Of a stretch of DNA of 64,000 nucleotides, positions 33,966 through 45,244 are shown piece by piece; position 1 is the first letter of the stretch; each line of letters begins with the position of its first letter. The stretch is from Ailurus styani (lineage: Eukaryota; Chordata; Mammalia; Carnivora; Ailuridae), in the NCBI GenBank assembly GCA_002007465.1, contig LNAC01000347.1, forward strand, positions 37,860 to 101,859, given 5' to 3'. Under the pieces are notes generated by a model that searched no databases, was not told the origin of the DNA, and saw nothing but the letters and a program-made list of their open reading frames with translations. Position numbers and translations under genes: made by a program.

Positions 33966-34150
33966 CTTTTTGTTTTTTGTTTTAATTTGAGAGAGAGTGT
34001 GTGCACAAGCACGGGGGGGAGGGGCAGAAGGAGAGGGACAAGCAAATTCTTCCTTGAGCAGAGAGCTCACACGGGGCTCGATCTCGGGATCCTGAGATTG
34101 TGACCTGAGTTGAAGGCAGACGCTTAACCCACTGAGCCACCCAGGTGCCC
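33966..34150 (-). mobile_element. Older SINEC beside the young copy
   Basis: Reverse copy with a G-run at 34013-34019 and head 'gagccacccaggtgcccc'. Together with 33732-33938 it forms an inverted SINE pair 27 bp apart, which could fold in a transcript. Confidence 0.92.
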
Positions 34151-34158
34151 CAAACTGT

Positions 34159-34206
34159 GTTTTTTTGTTTGTTTGTTTGTTTTGTTTTTGTTTTGTTTTG
34201 TTTTTT
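34159..34206. repeat. (TTTG)n / (TTTTG)n simple repeat
   Basis: Short runs of T separated by single G bases over 48 bp, next to the old SINE. Confidence 0.9.
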
Positions 34207-34209
34207 AAC

Positions 34210-35395
34210 ACATTTGAATTCTGCCTCTCCCTCTCCTCATTCACCTCCATACCCAAGTAACATTTATAAAATGTGGGTGTTTGGATTCAGTTTAAACAAA
34301 GAAATGTGTTCTCATGTCACGTGCCTTATTTATGTTAAACAGGCTCAAATTTAAATCCTTCAAGACTTCTGGGGGTTGCATAACCTATCTTTGTTAATTA
34401 TGTTTTTCCACCCTCTTTTAATTTCAGCCGAGGCTGTGATGCTGCCTTTGTGTATTCATATGAATTAGTTTGAAGAACATGATAATTTACTTTGAATATT
34501 CAAGTAATCACATCAGTTAAGAGACTGCAATCAGATAAAAATTATAAGTAGCTGCCCATAGCGGAAATTAAAAGTCCCTTAAATGTTTGTCTCCCAGCTA
34601 TTTGCAATTGGCAGTCTGACTCAGATGTTTAGGAATATGAAGCATTTCTTAGACTCTTTAAGCTTAGTCTTTAGGACAACCATTAGAGGCATGTGAAAGA
34701 TCTTGATGTCCATGATGGGCTTTGGCCGTTGATTTTCTTGAAGCATGCTTATAGAGGAGACAGTGTTTGCCCTGTGAAACAGATCAGAGCTTCTCCAAAG
34801 AGACCCTTAAACACAGTATCTCAGGATTTCCATGTCCCTAGGAGAATGCTATAAATACTATGCTTGCTTCCTCTTCAGAGCAGGTTCTTTTTGTTTACTT
34901 GGCAAGGAGTGATAGGTTTGGATAGGTTTGGAATAGTCTCAGTGACCCCAGAGGAAGATGACTGAATGCAGTACACAGAGAGAGAGAGAGGTGCTTTTCA
35001 CTGAGCCTTGGTACAGAGCTTCATGACTGAGTTTATCATCATTTTGAGAAATGGGACTGACATTTTAAAGGGCTTCCCAAAACTCAAGATTTAGGTGAAT
35101 AATTGCAAAGTATTGTTGGAAGACCAATCTCAGTGGGTGATGTACTTGGCCATAGGTTTGACCATCCACCCAATTTCCATCTCATTTATTTCTAATCCAC
35201 CTCTTCTGAGCTCCAGACTCAATGTCTCCTCAGCGAGAGTCACCTGGATGCCCTACAAACGTCTCTGTCCTGTTGGCCAGCAGGTGGTCAGGGGCACCAC
35301 CAGTTTGCCCAAGCTTCGAGCTGGCACTGGTGTCTGGGTCCTTCTCTCTCATCAGCCATGTCCTTTTGTGTCCAGTCAGCTAGACTGAGTCCAGC
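34210..35395. other. Intron-like sequence
   Basis: A strong lone acceptor 'ctcttttaatttcag' at about 34427 has no matching donor with an open frame. 'gataggtttg' is doubled at about 34911-34930 and a short (GA)n lies at 34978-34990. No gene supported. Confidence 0.4.
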
Positions 35396-35399
35396 TGTC

Positions 35400-35775
35400 A
35401 GTCACTGAGTACTGTCCTTTGAGACTCCTCTCTGTCCCTTTCCATGGCCCCTTCCCCTCCCATCATCCAACCCTTGCAGCACTTCGGTTCCTAACTGAAC
35501 AACTGCAGTTTCTCCTTGTCTCCTTCCTGTTTCCACTATGATCTGGTCCCTACGCTATTGTCACAGTGGTATCCTGACCTGCTGGTAGGATCCTTTCACT
35601 CCATCCTGAAAGCTTCATTTTCTCTCTCTTCAGGGCCGTTCTTGATCCAGCTTCATTTCCTGCCACTTTCCTGCCTGCACCTCTCACTCTGAACATATTA
35701 CAGACTTCATTTCTCCAAATGTGCCTGTCTTTTCCCAGCTCTACTCTGCACAGGCTGTATCTGAACGCTTCCTCG
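35400..35775 (+). repeat. L2 LINE
   Basis: 'tttccactatgatctggtcc', 'ttcactccatcctgaaagct' and 'tttctccaaatgtgcctgtc' are in plus-strand L2 order (ORF2 end). Confidence 0.65.
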
Positions 35776-35914
35776 TCAGTTGCTCCCCAGCAAAAAAACA
35801 AACACAAGAGTGAAACAAATCTAGTAGCGGAAAAAGCTCTGTTCTTCATGAGTCAAATCCTCACACCCTAGAGCCTATGGTCCTTTTGACTGAATCAGAT
35901 GTTCCCACCCCTTC

Positions 35915-36090
35915 CTGCTTGTATAACCTTGGTTCTAATACCTAACCTTTGTGTGCCTCAGTTTCCTCATTCTTAATATAAGAACGACCTTCCTTTTCTG
36001 TTTGCTCAGTGTCTGGCACATTTATCTCTGTGTCCTCAGTATGTATATATCATCAGGCATGTGGTAGCTATCTAGCAATTTATTTGCATG
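35915..36090 (+). repeat. MIR followed by an L2-like tail
   Basis: 'tgtgtgcctcagtttcctca' and 'ttcttaatataagaacgacc' are MIR core. 'tgctcagtgtctggcacatt' and 'atgtggtagctatctagcaa' resemble the shared MIR/L2 3' end. Confidence 0.65.
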
Positions 36091-36094
36091 AATG

Positions 36095-37295
36095 TGTCTC
36101 TAAAGATGTAGCTTTCAGGTATCAGTTCAGTACTGTGCTAATGGCTGTACGAAGATGAGTGTACCTTGGTAGCCTGAGAATGCATATTTCAGGAATGAAG
36201 AGCCCGCCTGGCAGGGGACTGTGGAGGACTGGCTTCCCTGCCTTTAGGGTTACCGTTTCCTACTCCAAGCTGAGGGAAATGAGCAGTAGTAGCTCTCGAA
36301 CCATACAAATTGCCGGACATCCCACTTAGCACGTGTCACCTTTGGTCCTGGCTATTATTTTAAAGAACCTTGCTTATTTGCATATTACCTTGAAAAGCAT
36401 TCATGTAGAATATGCCAGTTATAGACCACACCTGTGGCATTGTGCCCAGCTCTTGGTATCTTGATGTCCAGCTATTTCATGATAAAATAGTAATGGAAGC
36501 TGACACACTTTTTTAACCTTACTTTGGTTGGCCCCAACACTGATCACAGGTCGAAGTAGACTGTATAGGTTGGACAGAGCCTATCTGTGTAGGTAGCCAC
36601 ATGGTCAGTAGTTCATTGATCATTCACACTCACTCGCCATTGAGGATTCTTGTGTGCTACCCTCTGCTATGGAGCATAGAACCTGCTGTGACATGTGACC
36701 ATACACCCACTGGCAAAGAGACTATACTATAATCCAGTGGAAGAGGTGAGGTATGTACTTGAGTCAGCATAATTATTGGTACTGTGGAAATGGCCATGTC
36801 TTTTACAGTAAGGTTTGGCTGTCAGTGATGGAAATTTCAGAATAGTGGCTCCAACAGGGGGATCTCAAAATAAGGTAGAAATTTGTATCTCCCATAAAAG
36901 GTTGCAGAGGTGGTCCAGGACTGGTTTAACCCTCCATGGGCTCCCTGCCAGTTCACTGTGCATCAGGCTTAGCGTGTGATATCCCTGTCTTCCAGCCAGC
37001 AGGCTGAAGAGAGAAAGAAGGGGCAGAAGTGTCATCCATGCCTTCTCTTAGGGGAGGTTCCCAGAAACTGCCCCTGGATAATTTTGCTTGTCTCCTTGGC
37101 CAGAACTTGAACATGTGGCTATATTAAGCTGCAAGAGAAGCTGGAAAAGTCTCTGTTGATTCTGGCCATAAGCAGCTAAAAGTCCAGCTACTCTAGACAG
37201 AAGTTAGGCTATAACCCCTAGTCTATACCACAGGTGGTAGATGAGATTGACAGTCCTCCTACCCACGTGGAATTTAGATTCAGGGGGCAGATACT
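36095..37295. other. Intron-like sequence
   Basis: No exon with paired splice sites and no repeat that I can name. Confidence 0.4.
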
Positions 37296-37299
37296 AACA

Positions 37300-37720
37300 G
37301 GTGAACAGGTATCAGTACTACAGTGATAGGAAATATGTGAGTTCAATGCAGGATGTCATGAGAACAAACAGGAGGGACACCTAATTCATTCAGGAAGGAT
37401 CAGGAAAGGCTGCCTGGAGAAGAGGCAGGAGTCAGTCTGATGGAAGGAGGAAATAGGCAGAGTATTCTAGCAGAGGCTCTGAGGAGAGAGGGGCAGGGGG
37501 CTGGGGGAGGAAGGAATGTGTGAAGAACTGAAAAAGTCAATGAAGAAAACCAGAGGAGGAAGCAGAGGCCTTGATTACGTAGGCCCTGGGGGCCACACCG
37601 AGAAATTTGGACATTTTCATGCCAGCCTTTAACTGGTTGTAAGGAGGTGAGAAACCCAGAAAAATGCTTTTGAGGGGTAAGGAGCCATATCAGACTGGAG
37701 GCAGAGATTATGCAACGAGA
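37300..37720 (+). repeat. Old mid-repetitive element, family not assigned
   Basis: 'ggaaaggctgcctggagaag', 'cagaggctctgaggagagag' and 'gcagaggccttgattacgta' resemble the element at 21.2 kb ('aaggccctgaggc', 'gtagggcc'). Confidence 0.5.
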
Positions 37721-37825
37721 GGGAGTGTGTTAATCCATTCGAAATGACCAAAACAGTGGCTTTGGGGATGGAGAGAAGGGGATACAAGTCCTATCAATTT
37801 CATGGAGTTTATGAACTGGGAAAGA

Positions 37826-38011
37826 GGGGCACCTGAGTGGCTCAGTCAGTTGAGCGTCCGGCTCTCTGTTTCAGCTCAGGTCGTGATCTCATTAGTCACA
37901 GGATCGAGCCCAGGGGTAGGCTCCACGCTCAGCCAGAGTCTGCTCAAAAGATTCTGCCCCTCCCCCCACATTCTCTTTCCCTCTAAAATAAATCAATCTA
38001 AAAAAAAAAAA
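37826..38011 (+). mobile_element. Older SINEC
   Basis: 'gggcacctgagtggctcagt' with the 'cagttgagcgtccggctctc' variant. The flanking duplication 'aactgggaaagag' / 'aactaggaaagaa' has two mismatches, consistent with age. Confidence 0.94.
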
Positions 38012-38029
38012 AACTAGGAAAGAATTTCG

Positions 38030-38165
38030 CATTAACTTGGTCTGCCTTTTCACTTGACAAATGTTGAAAGCAAGGTTGCAAGTTGAAATAGCTCGCCCAG
38101 GGTCACCCAGCTCGCTGTGGAACCGCACCCGAAACTTTCTCTGCCTAAACTCGTTCCCCTGTGTC
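38030..38165 (-). repeat. MIR
   Basis: 'agctcgcccagggtcaccca' with 'gctcgctgtggaaccgcacc' is the antisense MIR core. Interrupted on the left by the SINE. Confidence 0.6.
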
Positions 38166-38594
38166 ACTGATGTATCTGCCACTAAGGCAGAACAGGGCAT
38201 TGTGGGCTTCTGAGAAGGCAGAGATAAAGAGAAGCTGAGTGGCTTTGGATCAGGGTCTTAAGAGATGAGAATAATATGCACAGGAGAATGGAGAGGGCCT
38301 CTGGATAGAGCAAATTACACGAGACTGTGGGGAATCCCAGGTGTGTTTGGTGCTCCCGAGTTCTGCAGTTTGCGTCCAGTGCTAGGGTACTATGAGGAAG
38401 TAGTACAAGATGATGCTGCAGAAGTATTTTGAAATCATGGAAGCCTTTAATGTAAGACTAAGTGGATTAGACTTAATTCTTTAAGCACCAGGGAGCCAAT
38501 TAACACTTGGTATCAAAGGACTTAGTGTGATTTTCTCGACAGCAAATTCTGCATTTTTTTTTTTTTAACTTTTGCCTGTCCGGGTGCTTTGTAT

Positions 38595-39080
38595 CAGGTG
38601 GTTGTGGTCAGCAGAATAGCAGCACCCCAAAGATAGCTGCATCCTAATTCCCAGCACCTGTGAAGATGTTCGGTTACAGGGAACCCTTACGGTTGCAGAT
38701 GCAATTGAGGTTGTTGATCAGCTAACTAAAACAGGAGATTATCCCAGATTATCCAGGTGAGCTTGGTGTGCTTGAGGTATCCTTGATTGTGGAAGAGGGA
38801 AGCAGAAGACTAGAACAGTGGTGGCGCAAAGAGACTTGGCCCGGTGTTGCTGACTTTCAAGATGGATGAAGGGATGGACCTTGAACCAAGAAATGCAGGC
38901 AGGAAGAGGATTCTCCTGTAAAAGCTCCATAAAGGAGCGCAGCCCTGCTGCCACCTTTGATTTTAGTCTGAGACTCATTTGAGACTTCTCACCTCCTGAA
39001 ATGTAAGAGAAGTTTGTGTTGTTTTAAGCTCTTTAGTTTGTGGCAGTTGTTACAGTAGCCATAGAAAACTAAAACAGTGG
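38595..39080 (+). repeat. Solo MaLR-type LTR (MLT1-like)
   Basis: Ordered matches to MLT1-like LTR text: 'agatagctgcatcctaattc', 'caggagattatcccagatta', 'ccaagaaatgcaggcaggaa' and 'gtgttgttttaagctcttta'. Only the LTR is present. No internal retroviral genes are seen. Confidence 0.8.
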
Positions 39081-39589
39081 TCAGTATCTGTTTACCTAGT
39101 GAAGGAGAGCTGTGCTTTCAGAAGGATCAATGTGACAGATTCATTTGTTACAGGGATTGGCTAGGAGGGAGTTCTGCAGGTAGAGGAATGATGGGGTGAA
39201 CTGGAGGGGGAGGGGTGGGAAGTGAGGGAGGGGAAGCCGAAATTGCAGAACTCCTACAGGACTGGAAGCCTGGGTGGCCAGGTGGCCAAGGCAGGCGAGA
39301 GATGGAGCATACGTTCAGGGCTGGACTCCAGGGAAAATTATAGAGCCAGTAACTAAATATGGGAATCAGAAGGAAGAGAAGATTGTAAGAGAAGAATGAT
39401 GAATTCAGTTTCTGGCTTACTGAGTTTGGGGTTCAGGAGCATTACGTGTGTGTAGGTGGAGAGAGAGCAGGTACAAACTGGCCCTTGATATCCAGGATTG
39501 GGATGCAGGAATTGGGTATCACTGGTCATGATTTTTATCTATATTGTTTCTTTAAGTTTCTCCAGGGTAGAGACTCAGTGACCCTTTTA
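39081..39589. other. Intron-like sequence
   Basis: Purine-rich near 39205-39240. Nothing else recognised. Confidence 0.4.
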
Positions 39590-39604
39590 AAAAATCCAGT
39601 TACG

Positions 39605-39795
39605 TCCATAAGAGACTTCTAATCTCATAAAACAAACTGAGGGTTACTGGGGGTGGGAGGGTAGGGATAGGGTGGATGGGTTATGGACATTGGGGAGGGT
39701 TTGTGCTTTGGTGAATGCTGTGAAAGATGTAAGCCTGATGATTCACAGACCTGTACCCCTTGGGCAAATAATAAAAATAAAATTAAAAAAAAAAA
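39605..39795 (+). mobile_element. Short 5'-truncated young L1 insertion
   Basis: Only the last 190 bp or so of a carnivore L1 plus its A-rich tail. The same module is at 1-236. Exact duplication 'aaaaatccagttacg' (39590-39604 and 39796-39810) proves a target-primed insertion. No ORF sequence remains. Confidence 0.94.
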
Positions 39796-39810
39796 AAAAA
39801 TCCAGTTACG

Positions 39811-40265
39811 TTATATTCCTTAAAATTAAGTAGTTTTTCCTAGTGCTTTACCAAAATTGTTTCTGCTGCCATTCAGATTCTATATACCCTTAAATTTTTT
39901 AATAAATACAATTAAGTTAATACTAAATAAATAAGCAATTCATTTAAGTAAAATAAAATTAACATACTTCTATGACCCTCTCTTGCATATTTTGTTGTGC
40001 TGCAGGTCACCTTCCCAGAAGCCTCTGTTTCAGGTTGGTCTCTGTCACCTTGCTAGTCACTCAGGATCCTATTTCCGGGTCCTGAAACTGTCAGATCTCC
40101 CTTACTGAGTCAGGTAGGATAGAACCCTAAACAAAACTTGGCTTGTGCCGGAAAAAGAGATGTGAATGCTTCTTCCTGTATCATTTCCACAGCTGTAGTA
40201 GAAGTATCAGTTTGCTGTTAAACTATGTATACACCTATTTTATACATGGTTACATCCTGAAAGTT
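39811..40265. other. Intron-like sequence
   Basis: AT-rich left half. No feature supported. Confidence 0.4.
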
Positions 40266-40287
40266 CTTGGTTTCCATTCTTTTTCTT

Positions 40288-40487
40288 TTTTTTTTTTTTA
40301 AGATTTTATTTCTTTGACAGAAAGAGAGAGATTACAAGTAGGCAGCGAGGCAGGCGGGGGGGGGGGGGGGGGGGAGCAGGCTCCCAACTGAGCAGAGAGC
40401 CCGATTCGGGGCTCGATCCCAGGACCCTGAGATCATGACGTGAGCCGAAGGCAGAGGCTTTACCCCACTGAGCCACCCAGGCACCCC
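40288..40487 (-). mobile_element. Young SINEC containing a G19 run
   Basis: Reverse copy. The usual GA-rich stretch is replaced by 19 consecutive G (40356-40374). Flanking duplication 'cttggtttccattctttt' is exact (from 40266 and about 40488). Confidence 0.95.
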
Positions 40488-40792
40488 TTGGTTTCCATTC
40501 TTTTGTTCTTCTTCATGAGCTTGGTTGTAGTGATTCAAATTACAGCCTATGTCCTAGGAAATGGGAGAGAAACCATTTCAGGGCAACTGTGTAGAACGTT
40601 TTGAGATGACAGATTTTTTTTCTGTGCACCACATTACTTTCCCACCTGTCTGTTGATTCTGTTTTATCTGTTTGATCACTGTCCTTTACTTGGTGGCATT
40701 TGCACCATGTAATTTGAGCTTAAAAGAAGAAAAGGAAGATGTTTCAGTGTAGGTTGTACTGAATATAATCTGTTTTTTAAAGCCAGTGAAGA

Positions 40793-41035
40793 NNNNNNNN
40801 NNNNNNNNNNNNNNNNNNNNNNNNNNNNNNNNNNNNNNNNNNNNNNNNNNNNNNNNNNNNNNNNNNNNNNNNNNNNNNNNNNNNNNNNNNNNNNNNNNNN
40901 NNNNNNNNNNNNNNNNNNNNNNNNNNNNNNNNNNNNNNNNNNNNNNNNNNNNNNNNNNNNNNNNNNNNNNNNNNNNNNNNNNNNNNNNNNNNNNNNAAAA
41001 AAAAAATAAAAAATAAAATAAATAAAAAAAAAAAT
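40793..41035 (+). mobile_element. SINE hidden in an assembly gap (204 N)
   Basis: The gap 40793-40996 ends in a long A-rich tail with TAAA units. 'taaagccagtgaaga' stands immediately before it and again right after the tail (about 41035-41049). This duplication plus tail means the gap holds a plus-strand SINE-type insertion, and 204 N is about the right size. The body itself cannot be seen. Confidence 0.8.
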
Positions 41036-41150
41036 AAAGCCAGTGAAGATTGGAGGAATGACTAATAACGTAATGACTTCATAAGCCACACATGAAATCA
41101 CTTTGATTTCATTGAGTTACTTATATTTCATTCTTCAAAAAGGAAAATAC

Positions 41151-41336
41151 AGGGTGCCTTGGTGGCTCAGTCGGTTTAGGGTCTGCCTTCAGCTCAGATC
41201 ACGATCCAGGTGTCCTGTGATAGGCCCTGTGTTGGGCTCTCTGCTCATCCTGGAGTCGGCTTCTCCCTCTGCCTCTGTTGCTCCCTCTGCTTGTGCTTTC
41301 TCTGTCAAATAAATAGATACAATCTTAAAAAAAAAA
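41151..41336 (+). mobile_element. Older SINEC
   Basis: 'agggtgccttggtggctcag' with many substitutions, CT-rich middle and A tail. Confidence 0.92.
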
Positions 41337-41339
41337 GTT

Positions 41340-42810
41340 TCTAAAAAGGAAGCAAGATTGAAACAAGAAATCTCATTCCGACTTGACCAGCTAAACTTTC
41401 TGTTTTCCCTTCCCTTTGCCCTTTAAGATTTATGTGTGCTAAATTGTAGGTTTGTCATTTACATTAATCAGTATCCTTATTAAGACAAAGGCCCCCAAAC
41501 TTCCAGAAGGCAGAAACCAAGTGCCAAATGGTTTAAAGCCCATTTGAAAAGGAGAGGAAGGAGAAAGTGTTGGTCCTGTTTGGTGCCAATTAACATGTCA
41601 ACTTTTTCTTTGAATTCTTGTTTCCCCTAATGAAATAGTCTACTTGGCTTATAGGCATTTCTCTGTAACATTTTCCCAACTAAGAAAGCTAGAGGAAACA
41701 TTTAGTAGAGAGAAACCTACAAAAATACATGCTTTCTGGCTTTGACCTAAAGGTGAATGCTCTGAGCTCTGGGTGAGAAGTATGGAGTTTCTTCTTAACA
41801 GGTGGGAGTAGGTAATGTACCTTTGAGCAAGTAAGTGTTGCTAAGCTTCACACAAGATTTGTTCTTTCATTGACACTGCTCTTTTCCAAACAAATACGCC
41901 TCAAACAATGAAAGGAGTCATGCTTGGAGAGGTGAAATGTCACTCTTAGATTCTTATTTTGGAGGAGAAGGGAGTATCATGCAGTTTTCTCCCTCTTTTA
42001 TTCATATTCATTTGCTGTCTCTCTTTGCTGACCTCCTTTTTCTTCCATCACCTGGAACTCTGCTTTCCTTCTGGTAATTATATTTCTGTACAATGTCAGG
42101 GCCAGACCTGCACCTGACACCTCATTTAGAGGAAGAAAGGAGGGGAGCACACAGGCCAGCCAGTGATGCTGGGAGTAGATAGTGGCCATCCTGCAGCCTG
42201 TGGTTGGTGGGGAGCGGGGGGGGTCGGGACTTTCTTTCTGAGGAGACTACATTTTGAAGTTTTGAAAAACCTGCACAATGTTAGCTTGAACTGAATTGCA
42301 GAATGAGTCAGACGAGGACCTGGTGAAAATTGGACAACTGAGGTGAGAGCAGACAAATGGAAAGTGTGGTTTTTTTTAAAGGTGTTCTGTTGTGGTATAT
42401 TGAAGTCAGGAAAATGAATTTTTGACTTTCATTCTAAGCTAGCATTTTCTCTTTCTATAAAAAGAATACATAAGTACTTCAGCTTTTGTGTCGTGGTTGA
42501 TGAGTAGACATACTCTCCCTGCAGAAATGCCTAAGGTGATTGGGCCACAGGAAACTTGCAGTTCTCATTATTTATGCCTTTAAATTTCAGTTTTTTGGAG
42601 AGTAACAGTGTCCCTGAGAAGTAGCCTCATTTGGAGGGGGAATTAATATCATTCTTTGACTAAAGAACCTTTCAGAGTTTTTATGCCCACATGGTAATGT
42701 GAAAATCAGCTCATCCTGTGTGACCAGTGTTGAGTTTTTCATCATACCATACTATATATAACTTGATGAGCTGGTGGGGAACAGTAAGAACTTAATTATC
42801 TCATGAAGGA
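41340..42810. other. Intron-like sequence, low in repeats
   Basis: A micro-exon-like island of 41 nt at 42302-42342 has a fair donor but a poor polypyrimidine tract. Otherwise no feature in about 1.4 kb. Confidence 0.4.
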
Positions 42811-42815
42811 CTTTA

Positions 42816-43010
42816 TTTTTTTAATTTAAATTTAATTAACATATAGTGTATTATTGGTTTCAGAGGTAGAGGTCAGTAATTGATCAGCCTTATGTAACAC
42901 CCAGTGCTCATTACATCATGCATCCTCCTTAATGCCCATCACCTAGTTACCCAATGCCCCTCCCCACCCCTCTCCTTAGTTTGTTTCCTGTAGTTTAGAG
43001 TCTCTTATCT
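42816..43010 (-). mobile_element. L1 3' end, carnivore type, reverse strand
   Basis: Reverse complement of a typical L1 3' UTR: 'ttaacatatagtgtattatt', 'taacacccagtgctcattac', 'ccttaatgcccatcacctag' and 'agtttgtttcctgtag'. It is a different, older subfamily from the copies at 1-236 and 39605. Flanks 'tcatgaaggacttta' and 'tcatggggtacttta' form an imperfect duplication. Confidence 0.88.
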
Positions 43011-43289
43011 CATGGGGTACTTTAAAATATATTTATTACAAGGTTCATTCATTATTGTTAACTTGCTTTCAAAATGTCTACGTTTAAAAGAGCTTCAAGT
43101 GTTTGAGGGTGCAGTTTTTAAACACTGTACTCCAAGTTAAATTTAACTCCCACTAAAATATAAAGACACATTATTTTTGAGGTATATTTGGGATATTTGC
43201 TGTTAAATTGGGAACCTAAATTTATAACACCTTTTTAGCAGTAAAACCTTGTAGAGAGGGAAAGATTCTATACATAATTGTTAATACAT

Positions 43290-43770
43290 CAACTCTCAAA
43301 TGTTTGGTCTTAGGACCTACACTTTTAAAAATTATTAAGAACTTCAGAGAGCTTTCGTTTATGTGGTTATATCTTGATATTTACTCTATTAGAAATTTTT
43401 AAATTATTTTTAAATAAAATTTAATTTAATAATGAGTCCATTACATGATAACATAAGTAACCTGTATTTTCCAAAACAAAAAAATTATTGCAAACAGGCA
43501 TTGTTTTTGATATTTTTGCCAGCATATTATGCATGTGGCTTAATGAAAGACAGCTGGGTTCTTTAATCTGCTTCTGCATTTGATGTTTTGATATATCTCA
43601 CATCATGCGGTCTCTGAGACACTTTACAGTGATGAGAGAGATGAGATTAAGCACGTAATCTCTTAGTAACATAACACAAATAGTTTGGGTCCTGTGGACC
43701 CCCTGAAAAGGGCCAAAGGACCCTCAGAGGTGTCTGGGCTGTCCTTTGAGAAGCCCTGTTCTAATCAGAA
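43290..43770. repeat. Old MER-type repeat, family not assigned
   Basis: 'gtcttaggacctacactttt' at one end and 'ggaccctcagaggtgtctgg' with 'tttgagaagccctgttct' at the other recall the 'ggtcc..ggaccccc...tttgagaaccactg' ends of medium-reiterated elements. The AT-rich centre is degraded. Confidence 0.45.
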
Positions 43771-43774
43771 CCTA

Positions 43775-45240
43775 TTGACTTAATTTTTAAATAAGGACTG
43801 CCTTTCTACTTAGCTACAAAAACACACCATTTTTTTTTTCTTATTTCAGCAGCTATTACCTCCTGAATGTCACCTTCATATTTGAACATCATTAGGTAGG
43901 CTGGTTTGGGTCATTTTATCAAATAAATGTGGGGGGTACCCTACTTAGGATAATATTTAAAAGTAAATCCATGCCCTCTAACAATGCTGGTTGCTTGTGA
44001 GGATGCTCATGGAAGACTGTCAGTGGTCAGTTTTTTAAAATTCAAAGCAGGACTAAATTAAAATTAAGAGATTAAGGTCTCAATAGCATAAATAATTTTT
44101 TAGATGTTCATTTTATTTTTTTATTTATCCCATTCTGTTTGCTATTTATACAGTAATATTTGGGCTTTTAAATTGACTGTTTTTTGGAATAGTTTTTAAA
44201 ATAGCTAATTTATTTTTTTTGTTCATGCCTATTTGATACTGTTTGCCTATTTGACTTTTTTTTTAACTGTTGATTTTGGTTTGAAATGCTTTTGCTTTAA
44301 TAAAAATTTGCTGCATCCTGTCCACTTCTCTGTCTTGTTCTGTTTACTCCATTTAACTTTTATAATTTCATGTATTAAAAAGAAAGGTTCCTCTGGCCTT
44401 TTTGGTGTAATGTCTGATCACGCAGAACTGTAGCTGGGGTTCAGTAAACACTGCATGCACCTCTCCTTGATTTTACTCTAGGGGATTCTTTGAAAAATCT
44501 TCATAGCCTCTGGTTCTGTGATGTCTACATCAGGTACATATTGAACTGCACTTTTTGTACATACCAAGATTTTCCCGAGATGTATTTTGCACTGTCCATT
44601 ATAATAGTAGTAGCCACAGATAGTTATTCAGCACTTGAAATATCACTAGTGCAACTGAGGAACTGAGTTTTTAGTTTAATTTTAATTACTTTACTTTTAA
44701 ACAGCTACGTGGGGCTCATGTCCCTCTTATTGGGCCGTGCAGCTCCAAGGGTGTCCCACAGCTTCTTTTTAATGACTCATGCATTAACCTGAGTCTTGAC
44801 CTCAGTTTCTTGCAGGCTCATCCATTCGTTTTTAGGAGAGGTTTTTGGTGTATTTTGTCAGTTTTAGAAGTGTTGTAGCAGGTAGGTTTTACTATCTGTA
44901 GACTGCCTTATCACTGGGGAGGGAACTAGTGGGAATGGGAATGTTGGTGCTGAAGAAATGGAGACTGCTGATGCTGGCTGCTTTTTATGAGACTGAGATG
45001 CTTCTAGGTGAGATTTAAGGGGGAAACAAGGTTAAGGGAAAGATTTTTAGGTTGAAGAGGCTTGAACAGATTTGTCAGCAGAAGGAAGAATCTTACAGAC
45101 AGGGGAAATTGAAGGTAAAAGGAAATGGGAGTTAAATAAATTCTTGAAAGAGGCAGGAAAGGATCCAGAGTGCAGGTAGGAAGGTAGAAAGCCACTCTTT
45201 ATGAATTTGAAGGGAAAAGAATGGTTTTTTAAAAAAGTAT
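43775..45240. other. Intron-like sequence
   Basis: Good lone acceptors near 43850 ('ttttttttcttatttcag') and 44820 ('ctcagtttcttgcag'). The spans to the next donors are closed in all frames, so at most non-coding alternative exons. Confidence 0.4.
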
Positions 45241-45244
45241 TTGA

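Noticed and set aside
38595..39080. Possible endogenous retrovirus with genes
   Set aside because: Only a solo LTR is present here and at 54005-54385. No gag-, pol- or env-like frame is adjacent.
42302..42342. A 41-nt micro-exon with donor 'tgag|gtgaga' reading 'NESDEDLVKIGQL'
   Set aside because: The acceptor lacks a polypyrimidine tract and the frame upstream is closed. Too short to judge without transcript data.
43853..43897. Short exon-like island after 'ttttttttcttatttcag'
   Set aside because: Strong acceptor but a weak donor, and all reading frames meet stops. At best a non-coding alternative exon.
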